Origin: Adiantum capillus-veneris | Taxonomy: Eukaryota; Streptophyta; Polypodiopsida; Polypodiales; Pteridaceae | NCBI GenBank assembly: GCA_014529385.2 | Contig: CM043971.1 | Span: 87,680,840-87,744,839, forward strand | Direction of reading: 5' to 3' | Length of the DNA: 64,000 nucleotides | Shown: one piece after another, positions 11,235 to 33,005 of the stretch | How the letters are laid out: each line of letters opens with the position of its first letter | Numbering within the stretch: position 1 is the stretch's first letter | The notes under the pieces: generated by a model | Databases searched by the model: none | What the model saw: the letters and a program-made list of their open reading frames with translations, nothing else | What the model was told of the DNA's origin: nothing | Translations under genes and position numbers: made by a program

Positions 11235-12803
11235 GGAGGTGACTTTGTCACACACGGGAGCGCATAACAATATAAAATACATTCGGATAAATAGAATTTA
11301 TCACTTAATACTGAAGCCAGAGTATATAGAGAGAGAAATAGATAAAGGGAGAGAGATAGAGAGTGAGAAGATCGACACAGTACTGGGGACCAAAAGATGG
11401 GTTGGTCCCCCCCCCCCCCCCCCCCGTAATAGTATCTTTATTACTAAGGAGAAGTCTATACAAGCACTTGAACCGAACGTATTACCACGTTCGTTCTAGA
11501 ATAAGACTTGATGGTTCTTGGAAGCCTTAGCTTCTGATTCCTAGGGCAAAACCCTATTCCAAGGAACTTTCGTTCCTTATTCCAAATCCTTGAGAACCAA
11601 GGTTCTCGCCTCTGGATCTCACCTTCCAGACTTAGGGCATGACATCCCTGCAACTCTCTTTTCCAACTCTGTTTCCAGAGTCCTCTTCTCGCAGAACAAC
11701 TCTGCTTTCCCGGATGCGAAGTCCTTCCCTTGGGAATTTCAACTTTCGAATCACATCTCGAGAGTCTACCTCTCTTCGATCCGTGGACCTGCTTCCCAAA
11801 CTCGGGTTCGAAACCCTTGGGCTGATCTGGCTCTAGTTCCTCAGAGCGCTTTTCTCCTGCAGAGGCTCATGCCTTCCTCTTCTCCTACTCCCTCACTAAG
11901 AGGAAGTACACCTGCAAACAAATACTCGTAGATCATAACATGAAAATGTTACCTTCAAAATCTCGACGCTCGAAACGCAACTCGGTTCTCGAAAAGCAAT
12001 TCCCCGGAAGAGATCTCTACATAGAAAATCCTCTCTTCCAATCCTACACACAAAAGAGGTGTGTTCTCGGGTTCCTTCTCATAAATCATCCATGTCTACG
12101 ATGTTTATGGACTGAAAACAGAGAAAAACAGCAGCTTGTCGCGATGGAAATACGCTCCGTAAACACTTCTTCGCGAGGGAACTCGCGCACTAGGTCTTGG
12201 CGACATCGGGTACACTTGGGAAAGTCCTGGGCATCACTGGCAAATGTCTTCTTTGTGGGTGAACTCTACAACAGCATCTCCTTCTTGCAGAAACTGATCC
12301 TCCCCTCTGAGTGAGGGCATGTGATGCTTTTATAGCTCCTAGCCACGGGCACAATAGCTGCTCACGTAGAGATCGCTACCGTTTTTTTTCTTTTTTCTTT
12401 TTTTTTTCTTTTTTTTTCGCTGTTCTGCCAGAAAAAGAGAGAGCTGGCTGATTTGTTGCCTTATTTATCAGATGGCTGCCCACTTATTAAGTGGGCGGCC
12501 GGCGTATTTTAAAAATAGTCTGAACCTGCCCAAAAACTCAATAAAACCTTATAAGTTAAAAACAATGCTTTCGCAGCACTTCCCAGGCGTCCCTGGATGC
12601 AATCACATGCACAGTTGCAATGCAAACATAGACTTCCTCGCGGGAAAGCATTTGCTTTCCCGAAAAGCAATCCCGCTTTCTCAGAAAGCATCTATTTTTC
12701 CTCAAAGTTTCCTCTGAACCCATCTTCATTCAAGTGCTTGCTTTTTCCTTGTACACAGTTCGGAATTTCCTCCCGACTATGGATATTCCCTTTCCGATGC
12801 ACC
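11235..12803. other. Retroelement debris without a supported gene
   Basis: Contains a ~20-base C run (about 11407-11426), a T-rich microsatellite-like run (12381-12418) and short inverted repeats, but no coding similarity. Motifs such as CTCGAAAAGCAATTCCCC and CGGGAAAGCA recur at low copy. Probably LTR or leader sequence of minus-strand elements. Confidence 0.35.
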
Positions 12804-13060
12804 CGTCACCCACCTTGTGACGCATCAGGAATACACATCACCTAGTCCTTTCCTACCAAACTTACGGTGCAATCTACTTCAAGATGCTCTATGTCACCCA
12901 TCCTATGACGCATCAGAGATGTCCGTTCCCGGATGGTGGGATACTTCTTCCCGATGCTCCTTGTCACCCATCTGATGTGACGCATCAGAGGTACCCGTTC
13001 CTGGTGGCCTTACAGATATTCCCTTTCACAGTGCTCCCGTCATTACTCTGAATGACGCAC
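12804..13060. repeat. Four degenerate ~70-88 bp repeats with TGACG hairpins
   Basis: Each unit holds an inverted pair (C/T)GTCA...TGACGCA(T)C: 12804-12829, 12892-12916, 12962-12988 and 13038-13060. Similar flanks (GATATTCCCTTTCC, GATGC) precede most units. TGACG is the core bound by plant TGA-type bZIP factors, and such paired sites occur in plant pararetroviral and LTR enhancers. The repeat is seen directly; the enhancer role is inferred. Confidence 0.6.
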
Positions 13061-13776
13061 TAGGAATATTCTGTACTCGGATGTCTCCAGTGAAAAAAAC
13101 CCTCTGACTTAAAATTCCAATAATTCATTTAGAATTATTCTTCCTTGGTGTTCCAAGCGAGAAAACCCTCTCAATTATAAATCCAATAATTCATTTAAAA
13201 TTATTTTTCTGTCAGATAAAGCCAATTTAGCAACAAACTTCATCCTCTGTGAAAAACACAAACCATGTGATTGCTGTCCACCCAAAAACGCAACTACAAG
13301 GTGATGAAAACACTTCTGTCCAGCGATTTTCAGCGTACTTGTACGCTCCCGGCATGGTTCAGAGCGGTGCAGAGGGTGTAGGGAAGGGTAGTGAATCAGT
13401 CACTGCCCCAGATGGACTGAAAACAGAGAAAACAGCGAGAGGTAATGGCTGAAATCTGAAGAACATGGAGAGAATACCCGCCGGCAATGCACCATATGCA
13501 AAGTCGAGAAGAAAGGCGAAATCTGTAGGAGCCATGCTGAGCGCTGCCCCCTTTGTCCTGGCTGAAAATAACGCGGGTCCATCTTCAAAAAACGCACCAA
13601 CAGCCCTAAAAACGCAAGGGCCTGTTGTAAACGCTGTTGCCTTTCCTATGCTCAAAGCAGTGTTTGAGTGTGTGTCATAGTGTTTCGCCCAAGGACGCTT
13701 CTCTCACTCAAAGAACTGCAGGACTTGCAGAGAGAAAGAAAATTTAAAAATTAGCGGATTAGTGCAAAATCACAAA
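13061..13776. other. Gene-free interval beside a minus-strand primer site
   Basis: No coding similarity. It contains recurring AAAACGC and GCTGAAA words, also frequent in the LTRs at 9973 and 13790, so it is probably internal sequence of a related minus-strand element. TAAAATTCCAATAATTCATTTA occurs twice in similar form near 13107 and 13168. Confidence 0.35.
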
Positions 13777-13788
13777 GCTCTAATACCG
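13777..13788 (-). promoter_or_regulatory. Primer-binding site, tRNA-iMet type (minus strand)
   Basis: The complement reads CGGTATTAGAGC, one base from the common plant LTR element primer site TGGTATTAGAGC. It lies just outside TGTCATGTGC at 13790, the expected LTR edge. Confidence 0.5.
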
Positions 13789-13789
13789 A

Positions 13790-14765
13790 TGTCATGTGCA
13801 GCAGAATTGAAATGATGACAATTTCTAGAATTTACATTTCCATAAATCTTTACTTCTTTCCTTGCTTGAATGTGTGCTACTTACCACAAATGATGGTTCC
13901 TTTTAGATAGAGAATGAGAGAGAGAGAGAGAGAGAGAGGAGGAGAATGACATCCAATGAAGAGTCCCAACCAACCCTCTCAAGGGCCCCCACACCGTTGC
14001 CGATGTGGTATTTGCTTTTGATTGCGTAAATGGAATGTACACACATAATACCTCAATGCAAACTTTACTGACTCAAATGGGGAATGTTGCTGCACTAACT
14101 CTTCAAAATGAAGCGCCTCCGAGGCTGATTTGATGCACAACTGAAAGCTGGCTGCAAAAACGCAGCCAATCTACCGCGTAATGCAAGGCTGAAAACGCAG
14201 ATGATGATGGAGCTGATGATGGACACCAATGGGAGCACTCGATGCGGCGAGGGAATGGCCGAGAAGAGGCTCAATGGGTTGCCGAAGGTCCGAGAGCAGG
14301 GAGGTTAGCATTAGCACATTCACCGCTTCTCTTGCAAGGAAAAGGGCTGAAAACTGATAACGCTGGGCTGATTTACTGATCCGGCGATGGAGGACCAAAC
14401 CGCTAGGCTGAAAATGCAAAACACTCGTTTATCTACAAAGCGTCGGCTGATCTACAAAAACATTGGGGTGTTGTTCTAGCGCTAGCTCCTCTGTCTCCAA
14501 AACGTTGGGCACTCTGCTTCTTTTCTAGGGTAGGGTTACTTCTTAAGAACCCCTTAAGACTTAGGTAGAGAAAACTTGGCAGATAAAGTTATTAAAAAAA
14601 ATCATAAAATGAATTATTCATAAACTTGACCAAGGCTAAGTTTCTGGGTGAAACAATCGCACTTCGGGCGACCCAAGAGTTTGATTGACGCGGGGAATGG
14701 CTCGTTGGATTCCTCTAACCAAAAAGTACATGCACGTCATGCCAGATGTCCACTGTAGTGTAACA
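13790..14765 (-). repeat. Candidate minus-strand 5' LTR
   Basis: The inner edge is set by the primer site at 13777-13788. The outer edge at ...GTAGTGTAACA is only a guess that gives TGT...ACA ends on the minus strand. The interior shares word composition (CTAGCGCTAG, GCTGAAAACGCAG and complements) with the LTR at 9973-11234, so the two may be distant relatives. A (GA)n run lies at about 13911-13939. Confidence 0.35.
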
Positions 14766-16065
14766 ACATCTATCAAAACGCTTGTACAAACCATTTATGC
14801 AAGAGGGTTCCAAAACTGGAAAACCTAATCTAATGGACTCGTCCGGATATGCAGGTCTTGCGAACAGGCTCACAAAATTGTCAGTATTAATTTTCCTAGT
14901 GTTCTAATTTCTAGACGCTCCTATCTAGGGATAGGTGCAAAATTGGCTCTCAAGGTCGATGAAGCATGTCCATATGGCACGCAGAGCCATGTGCACATGA
15001 CATTGCCTTCTCAAAGAGGGCTTTGGGCCTTTGTGAAGGTCATAGATTACACTCATCTGCCTTGGGCTATTGGAGTTTCGCAGGCACAATCATGCTTTAT
15101 TATAGAGTTCAACACACTTTAGCAAAAAATCCATCCATTGATACACTTCTTCCAATGCATGAGCTCTTAACAAGACCCTAGGACATGTCACAGGTCGCTT
15201 TTCACTGCACTCTCCGGCATGGAGCTACATAGATCAACAGATCTCAATGTCCTCGTCCCTCTCATAGATCACATCTCTAATATTTTTACCATTGCCACAT
15301 CCAAGCCATTATTGAGAGCCATATAGCAGCTCCAATGAGGAGCTTTACATGTAGGAAGGAGCTTTACAAAGAAAGAGATTGATCCCATGATGCAACAGCC
15401 CATGAGAGATTTTTTGTGATTGTCATTACATTGACAACCCACTCACGAGATCAAGCTTTGGGAGATATGCTACCAGTTGGCTCTATTGCTTCACTTATTG
15501 TCTACATTTTTACCATTTTTTACCTAAGGCTTTTATATTTCTGTTCTAGACATTTGGATCATATGACAAAGATGCAATTTTTGCTCTCACAATTATGTTG
15601 GCCTTTCACAGACATATATAAATTTTCAATTCATTTGATCTCTTCATTGCTACCTCAAGTGGAGCGATATCGGTGGGAGCCCACCTACAGAAGGGCACAC
15701 AACAGGGCACCATCCTCTGTGTCACACATGATCTACCAGACATATTTGATAGCCGAGTGCATGATCGCGTTCTCCTTGTGGACCCTGTGGCACCCATGGA
15801 CTATATCACCAGCCGGCATCACTACTACAACAGCAGCCATGGACAGCTTTCCCCACCGCACACCAGACCTTTGTACCACTACCTTGTAAAAATGCAAATG
15901 TCTCTCGTCCTGTTCAACAGATCTCCACCAACACCCTATAAATGCAAAAACGCAAGTGACAAAGGATCCTCTACGACAAAAAGACAAACGCAAGTTGCCC
16001 TGCTGCTCGCAAAAATTAGGCCCTCCTAGAGCTCTCGAGCAAACAGCAGGCATCACCAAGGCTGG
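14766..16065. other. Gene-free interval left of the GLR gene
   Basis: No convincing gene. A short stretch near 15670-15790 reads GTILCVTHDLPDIFDS on the plus strand, but it is isolated and I cannot assign it. No M4 exon of the GLR gene is seen on the minus strand here. Confidence 0.35.
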
Positions 16066-16077
16066 GGTCTGATACCA
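16066..16077 (-). promoter_or_regulatory. Primer-binding site, tRNA-iMet type (minus strand)
   Basis: The complement reads TGGTATCAGACC, ten of twelve bases like the canonical TGGTATCAGAGC. It abuts TGTCAAAGG at 16078 on its outer side. Confidence 0.5.
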
Positions 16078-16370
16078 TGTCAAAGGAAGCAACTGAAGAT
16101 GGGAGTATGGCAACAAGAGGCAGGCGACAGGAAAAAGAGATTGGGCAAAGCCTATTGGGCACCTTTGTACAAGTGATCTGCAGACACAACGACCCTCAGG
16201 TCTGATTGGGGATGAACATAGCTGCCCAGCTCCCCAAAAGTTATCCACAAGCCCAAATAAATGGAATATGAACAGTCATTAGCCCAAGACTGGGCACGTA
16301 CTGAGCCCAAACCAAATCTGGTCTGACCAGACACGATCCAAGAACGACAAACTGACTCATCATGTACACA
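16078..16370 (-). repeat. Candidate short minus-strand LTR inside GLR intron 6
   Basis: Bounded by the primer site on its inner edge and by TGTACATGATGAGTC (complement) near 16366-16370. It would be about 290 bp. It begins only about 100 bp past the donor of GLR exon 6, so a retroelement appears to have landed in or just behind that gene. The outer boundary is uncertain. Confidence 0.35.
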
Positions 16371-16468
16371 TATTTATATTCAGATTATTTCGCACTATCC
16401 TTCATTGGGCAAACTGTCCCAGAATTGAAATAAAATTAGAACAAAAACCTGAAAGCTCAGATACTTAC

Positions 16469-25999
<9,531 letters not shown>

Positions 26000-26195
26000 T
26001 CTCGTGGATGCTTAAAACCAGAGAATGTGGGTCTTCCATGATACTTTCTTTTTGAGTTCCTTCAGGGCCATATTCATGAACTATTTGTGAGCGTACGTAA
26101 GCTCCTCACGCTGAGAGCATTAACAAGAGGACCTTGGCTTTGCTCTATAGCGCCGTTTGTGTGTCTTGTAAAAATATTGTGTGTGTGTGTGTGCA

Positions 26196-26238
<43 letters not shown>

Positions 26239-26357
26239 TCGAAACCGTGCAGACTGCAGAGCTTATATGGCATAGCCTAGGGGGCGGCGAGAAAGGAAAG
26301 AGGAGAGAGAGAGAGAGGAGACACATGCAGTTGTTTGCACTGTGCAGGCAGGTGAGC

Positions 26358-26413
<56 letters not shown>

Positions 26414-26450
26414 TGCAGTCGATCGTGGCCAGCAACCCTGGCAATAAAAA
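26000..26450 (-). promoter_or_regulatory. Probable GLR 5' UTR and promoter with GA/CT repeats
   Basis: Upstream of the GLR start. On the minus strand CCATATAAGC (26270-26261) is a TATA-like box, and the (CT)n tract at 26235-26199 follows at the distance expected for transcription start. Plant core promoters often have such pyrimidine patches. A second (GT)n(GA)n block lies at 26358-26409. TATA and start are inferences from position only. Confidence 0.35.
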
Positions 26451-28769
26451 GGCTACTTGTAAGGTAATTAAAGGAATTAAAACAGCTGGTAGGCCTAGCA
26501 GATTAATTGATAGGACTCCGGGATTGCTCTCGCACCCTCATAAAAGGAACGATACGAATTTGAACTGGCACCGAGGGGAGATCCACCATGTTAGGTTATG
26601 GTCATGTGAGGCTTACTTATCAGTAAGCCTCGACAACTCTGACCATGGTGATTCAGACGGTCATTGTTATAAATAGCAAGTAGTGAGAGGGAGAGTGAGG
26701 CATAGACGAGAGAGAGAGAGAGAGCTGACCGACAAGAAACCGGCATAGTTTGAAAACTATGCCGTTTTAAGCATAGTAACAATACTAAGCCGGTGGAAAG
26801 TTGCAAGCTATCAACGATGCTCGGCACTTGTTATAGGCAACTAAGCCTCGCCTGAGCATAGCTTTAGTGTTGTTGTAAACCACGAGGACAACCATTCTCA
26901 TGCACTAGTAGGGGGTACCCAATTGTAAAAATTGGGAAAAGCAAGGGAATCTCTGTTGATATGATCAGAAGTCGTGCGAGGCGGCCTAGTGTGAGGGTAA
27001 AGGGAGGTAGGTGATGCAGAGGGAGGCAAGACGAGGCACGCTTCATGGGACATGAGGCTCTGGATAATAGGCGAGCACCGAGCGCAGGGGAGCTAGCTGC
27101 TGTATATTTTATTAAATCTGCGATTCACGATTTGAAACAGCTGCAGCCAGGAGCTGGGTTGGTTATGTGAGGGCTCTCAAGTACTCGTACCTTGCTTGTT
27201 GCACATGTTCGAATCGTACTCCAGACCTTTTATAGGATGAGTTCCATTGTCCAACGTGGCCTTGAAACGTAAGGAATGGGAAGGAGGAGGAATCTACTGA
27301 GTATATTGTGAATATAATAAAGGATGAGCCAGAATGTCTATCCGTTAATTTAAAAAAATAATGTTTTTGGCGCCCCCTCTCTGCCTCTCGCTTGCGAGAC
27401 TTCTGCACAACCCCCCCCCCCTTCTCGAAAACCACACCTCTCTTTTGCCTCCTATTTGCGTAACCTGTGTGCCTGCCCCCTTGTCCGCAATCTTCTCTCA
27501 CACCTTCTTTGTGATCCATCGTGAAGTCCCAAAGGGAACATACTCTCCTAACAAGAGATTTTTCAATTTTACGCCAACTAGTACCCATTCATGTGTTTGT
27601 GTGTATTATATAGAAGCAAAATGATAGTCTACAAAAAGTAACCTCTATTGGTAAGTATACCCTTTGTATATTCCAACCATTGCTTTGGATACCTTAACAT
27701 GAATCTATAAAGCTATTGACCCTCCCAATCCTAGGTGGAGCTCACTTATACATGAATAGCAGCTTTGTGTTTCTCCTCAAGAGAAAAGTAATTAGGAGTC
27801 ACATTATAAAACACGAGCTTGCGTGGCCAGTTGTCTCACTCGCTCTTACAAACATTTTTGAATGGCAATCCTATACACTTTCTCAAGCTCACTCATGATC
27901 ACACATAGACACACTCGCGCTATACCTTTCTCATTTCTCTATTTTCGCTTTTGAATGTCTCTATGTATACATGTAAGTATGCCTATATGTGTGTATGCAC
28001 CCAGGTGTGTATGTATATGTACATGTATGTATGTGTGTGTGTGTGTGTTTATCTTTCTACGTCTCCCCATGACACACGTGGTATTTATAAGGTGTGAAAA
28101 AAACTTTCTAAAAACTTATGTAAGTAACATGGTATTTATAAACCTTGGATCTATCTTTTTATTGTATAGCTCATAGGCATAGCTGCCATAGCCTTACGAG
28201 TATCAAGATTTGTTAGCAACATATGACGACAAAGGAAGATGTTATCGAGCTCAGCCTATCAACTTTGGAGTCTTGGCATTGTTTGAACAATTATCTCTCC
28301 CATCTGCTTGGAGAATTCCTTCATTCCAGAAGATACATTGCATTGTCAATGATCAATGTACACATTTTTGGCAGCACATCTGGTCAACACCATCTGCATC
28401 TTCTTAGCAATCGGTAGCCATCACTCAGAGCCAAAGGGTTCCAATTTGAGGCAGCCATCGTGGAAGTTTGCAGGCATCTTGAGCCTACATTCACAACCAC
28501 ATCTGTTGCAAAGACAAGGATTCATCTAAAGCTTCCATCATATGTCAATTTAGTCGAAGCCCCAAGAGGAGCCTCTATCTTTGAGGAGTTACTTGATGGT
28601 TTTTGGATTCTAGTTTCTCCTTTGTCGGTTTGGCTTGGATCTGGCTTCACTAGCTTCCTCCATTGCGGTCAGGTACTTTGGTAGCCATTGAGCCTCCCCT
28701 CGACATTTCCCTCGATAGCATCAGTTGCTCTATTGTTGCCCATCATCGACATCATAGAGATTTGCATTT
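26451..28769. other. Gene-free interval upstream of GLR
   Basis: No supported gene. A 24-bp palindrome lies at 26741-26764 and a short C run at about 27412-27421. AT-rich low-complexity stretches and a (TG)n run near 28031-28048 are present. Confidence 0.45.
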
Positions 28770-29696
28770 TCAGCCCTTGTTTACTCGACAGACATGCCAC
28801 ATTATATGTCCCAGATCTACACTTTTGCAGCCAATTTTCAGCACTTCATTCCTCTCACATCGAGATAACAATTGTGCAGCCTTCTTCTCTACCTCTGCTC
28901 GTGCTTGTAAGTTGGCCAAATGAGCTCTCTCGGCCTCAGCTCTCTTCCTTTCCTCTTGCTCTGTCTGTCTTCTTTGCTCCTCTTGTACTCTAAGGGCTTC
29001 CTTCTCAACTGCCTCTTTCTTTTCCCTCTCCCTTTGTCTTTTTCTTCTCTTGGCCTCTTTTGCTTTAGATACCGGGTCGTGGGGTATTACCTTGATTACT
29101 CTTTCTTTGATTCGGTGGAAACTTTCGCGGCGTAGTATGTGGGGTGGCCTGAGCACCAGTGGTTGTGGTAGGAGGCGATTGCGGTGGATATTGAAGCGAA
29201 CCTCGATATTTCTCTTCTATTTCCCACCCTGAGCACCAGTGGTTGTGGTAGGAGGCGATTGCGGTGGATTTTGAAGCGGACCTCGATATTCCTCTTCTGT
29301 TTCTCTAGTTTCTTGCATTGCCCTGTGAAGAGGTGAAATCGGTGGGGGATCTGGAAGAGGTGTGCGAGTAGCATGGGTTATATCGCCGAGACCTTCAAAG
29401 ATGTGTCACATGTTGCTTAGATCATCTGGATTTGATGGTTGGGGAGACTCTTGGGTGTTTGGAGCAGGCTGGGGCACTGGGTTATCCACTTGTGGTTGTA
29501 GATGTGGATTGAAGCCGTAGATTCTGCATGGGGTTTCGGCTGCAGATTTTCTATGGTGTGAGTGGTTGTGGTGGTATTGTTGTGCGTAGTGCGAGTCTAC
29601 TCGTGTGAATCGTCCATGTGGTGCAAGGTGTGAGTGCGTGTGCATTTGTGCTCGAGTGGATTTTCTAGAATGTGCGAACAAGAAATGAGGCTTCAA
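28770..29696 (-). pseudogene. Broken charged coiled-coil reading frames, unrecognised
   Basis: Read on the minus strand, 29696-29406 gives a His/Pro-rich segment (HYAQQYHHNHSHHRK, PNTQESPQPSNPDD). 29374-29096 is Pro-rich, and 29156-28770 gives a long charged helix (KAKEAKRRKRQREREKKEAV). The order of a Pro-rich head and charged helix recalls retroelement Gag heads such as that at 8642, but I see no zinc knuckle or protease. Stops and frame changes separate the parts. An 80-bp tandem duplication falls inside. It may be noise with biased composition. Confidence 0.25.
29148..29307. repeat. 80-bp tandem duplication
   Basis: GAGCACCAGTGGTTGTGGTA at 29151 recurs at 29231 and similarity runs on through CCTCGATATT(T/C)CTCTTCT, with a few substitutions between copies. 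Confidence 0.85.
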
Positions 29697-30296
29697 GTTG
29701 TGAGTTTTGACTTATAAGTACTAATTTTTTAAAAAAAACTTAAAAACTCAATAATACCATTAAAAATCCAAAATTATCGAAATTTGTTACATGAAACCAC
29801 TGATTGGGGCGTCAACAAATCACGTGGCATTACAATGTATGCTTAATATGGGAATGGTTAGTATAAAAAAATTATTGGTTTTCCACCCAACATCTGCCAT
29901 TTCGTTGCCTTGTCGCCAACGACTGTCGAAATCGATCTTTTGCACTAGAAGCATGATACAATTGCGATCGCCTCACGCTAACCACTTTCTCTATTCTGCA
30001 TTTCAAGCTTCTTTTCTTTCTAGTCTTCTTCCTTTCTCTTCCAGCTAAAACTCTGTAGAACCAATTGAACATTTCCTGCAGGGCATTGCTCTTTTTCCTC
30101 CCACCTCCATGCCTTGTATTTTAAAAATACACTGCTTTTGCTTGATAGTGTGAGCGCTCCATCCCCTTGGCTACTCCAAATGCCCAATGAGCCGAATGTG
30201 TCTAGAAAAAATAATCTATGAGCAAAAAGAATATGCTACAAAAATATAAACCTTTAGTTCAAACACTGATGTTTTTTTACTACAAAGACAAAGTGT
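29697..30296. other. Gene-free interval
   Basis: AT-rich, nothing recognisable on either strand. Confidence 0.4.
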
Positions 30297-32618
30297 TCAA
30301 CCCACCATGTAATGTGTTATGTGTGTCTCCCCCCAGGCATCCACCATTTGCGCTGTGAAACTATTGATTACAAACTTTAAAGTGGATATCTCAACAGAAG
30401 TTAGATTTACCTTTTCAAGCAAACAGAAAATATCATCTAGAGACTGCCACACACGAGCACGCTTAATTCCTAGGGCTGCTTCGTTACCTCTATAGGTGGT
30501 AATGTCACACACCTTTTTCCACAATTGAAACTCATTGGGACTTTGGGAGTTACAATAGTTTGAGAGCGTATGCCTAGCTTTACTACCACCCATGCATATT
30601 TTATTAGGACGATCCTGTGTACTTCTAGATGCCTTCCTATCCTTTGATAGCTCTACTGCACGGCCATGCAGGCCAACGCTTGATAGAATACATTCAAGTT
30701 CTCTGATAGACTCTTCCCTTCTTTCTGCAGGCTCCATATTCCAAGCATAATTAATATGGAGCATAAGCAACTTGTCAAGAATTTGTAGACGGGCATGAAG
30801 AGTGCACACATGCACATTTATCAGAGGAATCAGTAGAATAGGATCCCAATTTGGATCGTCCATGTCTCGATTAGGGGGTACACTCTGGTTACAACTGAGG
30901 ATACCTTGAAACCATTGTTGGAGTGCTTTACCCATTGTTTGTGTAGTGGTCACACCTTTCACAGAATTGACTTCAACTTTGCCACCCTTACCCTTACCTT
31001 TCGCAGAGTTGACTGTAGCTTTGCCACCCTTACTCTTATCCTTACCCTTGCCCTCAGTTCCTAATGAGACTTTATTGTGGCAGCAATAAATGCATGGAAA
31101 GAGGGTCATTGCACCTTGCTTGCATCTTAACATACACTTGAGAGTTTTCAAGTCTCTTGCCAAATGCCACTCCACTTGGAACGCACCCAGACCTGCTGAA
31201 ACCTACAATTGTTGTCCTTCTTGTTGTTGCCGAATGATGTCAACAATTAGGGTGTGATTAAAATACCATTTGAGAGATTCATGTGTCTCATGTGGGAGAT
31301 GAAAAGCTGTCAGCCACCAAATATTCTTCTCGGACTGAACACCTAAATAGGTGTTTCTCTTCTCGCTGGCATTTAGCTCAACATCAATGCCCACCAAGGC
31401 TCTATTCGTAAGCGTAACGCTTACCCTTTTGAGCCGTTGACCTTTGACAATTTGGCACTCATCAAGCTTCATCACAAATATAACTTTGCCATCACACTCT
31501 TCCCGTGTCAACCCATAAAATCTGATCATTGACTCCTGGAGCTTCAACAAGTCAACATAGACATTATTGAACTCTTTGTAACAAAAAGAATTGTTCTCTT
31601 CTAATGGCAGGACATCCTCCACATATTGAAATCCACCCAACAAGCTTACAACATCATTGTTGGCGCACCTTTTTGTGACGCTAACACTGTAAGGCATTGG
31701 CTGTAACCTAAACAAACCTTTTGCTCTGTGACCTAGTGTGACAAATCTATACAAAGCTTCGTAGGCCTTGAAACTTATTCTTGTGCTGTCACACACCTCC
31801 ATCATCTCCTGAGGTGAACAAGGCTCTTTAGCTCACTGAAATACTTCTAGCGCAAAACTTTAGCAATGCCAGCATTGGATGGATCATCCAATAGCTCCAC
31901 CAACTCCCTTGGTTTGATGATATGTTGTAGCAGAGTATGTCCGATCGTTTTAGCATTTGAATCGATCCCCATCATCGTCTGAGCCAAGTTCCTACATATT
32001 GAAATAATATTACAACAACCTACAAAATATGTATGAAATTAGAAGCTTGCATTTGTATTCCTACCGAGTTTAACGGGTACATTTCTTTTGAGCTCCACCG
32101 CTTGAAGATAGCATAGACATCACATGTCTCTTGCACTTGCGAATGTGATAGCCCAATGGAATGTGTGCGAGATGATCGATTCGCCGGTGCATATTACATG
32201 CAGTGTGTTGTAGCTGAAGATAATTTTCTAGACAACACTCTTGCTCCATTTTTTGATGCTTTGCCTTTTTGATAAGCTTTGACATCTTGTCATTTAGCTG
32301 CTTCGTCTTCTCATTGGCTTCCTCTTTGACTTGCTGAATGCCTTTCATGTACTTCTCTTGCAATGATGAATAGGCATCGCATAGATGTTTTCTTGCTTCC
32401 CTTTCATTGAAAAAAGCTGAATGTAATCTCCAGCAGTAGCCAAACAATCCGTCTCTCCCATCTCCAATAAAACACAGTAGCTCAGTGACATTACGGAAAG
32501 GCGGTGATGCATTGGTTATTGGATCGCCAGGGTAAATATGGCCATCAACCCATAAGTTGATTGCCTTGCAGTTGGTCTCTAGCATTGGGATTAGATGTGC
32601 CAAGTCGCACAGTAGCAT
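30297..32618 (-). pseudogene. Transposase-like gene of a poorly described family, broken
   Basis: Three collinear minus-strand pieces. 32618-32070 has VDGHIYPGDPITNASPPFR and a coiled coil. 31992-31820 gives KPRELVELLDDPSNAGIAKV with TAG at 31849-31847, then changes frame. 31805-30297 is one 503-codon frame with a single TAG (31202-31200). Visible motifs in the last piece are KLDECQIVKGQRLKRVSVTL, then WHLARDLKTLKCMLRCKQGA followed by CIYCC. The spacing of an Asp-containing strand, a second Asp before a helix, and CxxC recalls uncharacterised transposase-like proteins seen in plants and animals (from memory, not searched). An intron may separate the first two pieces. Function is inferred only. 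Confidence 0.45.
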
Positions 32619-32964
32619 ACTCCTGCTCTAAATCAATGTTTAATTGATATCATTTTGATCTGTTAGTAATGTCTTGTAGTGGTAGGGGATTGAATGACAT
32701 TTGTGTTAGTTAATCAAGCAAATTAGTGAGAATGTGTAATGGTGACTGCTACAAGCAAGCGAAGATAGCTATGGAGGAAAGAAGTGGAGAGTAGTCAGAG
32801 TTAGGAGAAAAGGATTATGTTGTGGAGGGAAGAAAGAGAGGAAGTGCAACTCAATCTCCTTTGAATTCAAATTGTTGATCATGACTGTAGAGAGAGAAAT
32901 GCTACAGCACACAAAGGTAGTGGAGTTTTCCATTGCACTCAGTTGAAGCTGGAGTGGGAGAAGC

Positions 32965-33005
<41 letters not shown>

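Noticed and set aside
13777-13788. tRNA gene fragments at the TGGTAT sites (also 16066, 21572, 37884, 61975)
   Set aside because: Only the 12-base primer complement is present; there is no cloverleaf, so these are retroelement primer sites.
15673-16029. ABC-transporter-like fragment (GTILCVTHDLPDIFDS)
   Set aside because: Short isolated similarity with no Walker A or signature motif in any frame nearby.
26900-26930. CACTA transposon terminus (CACTAGTAGGGGG)
   Set aside because: No matching inverted terminus, no target duplication and no transposase nearby.
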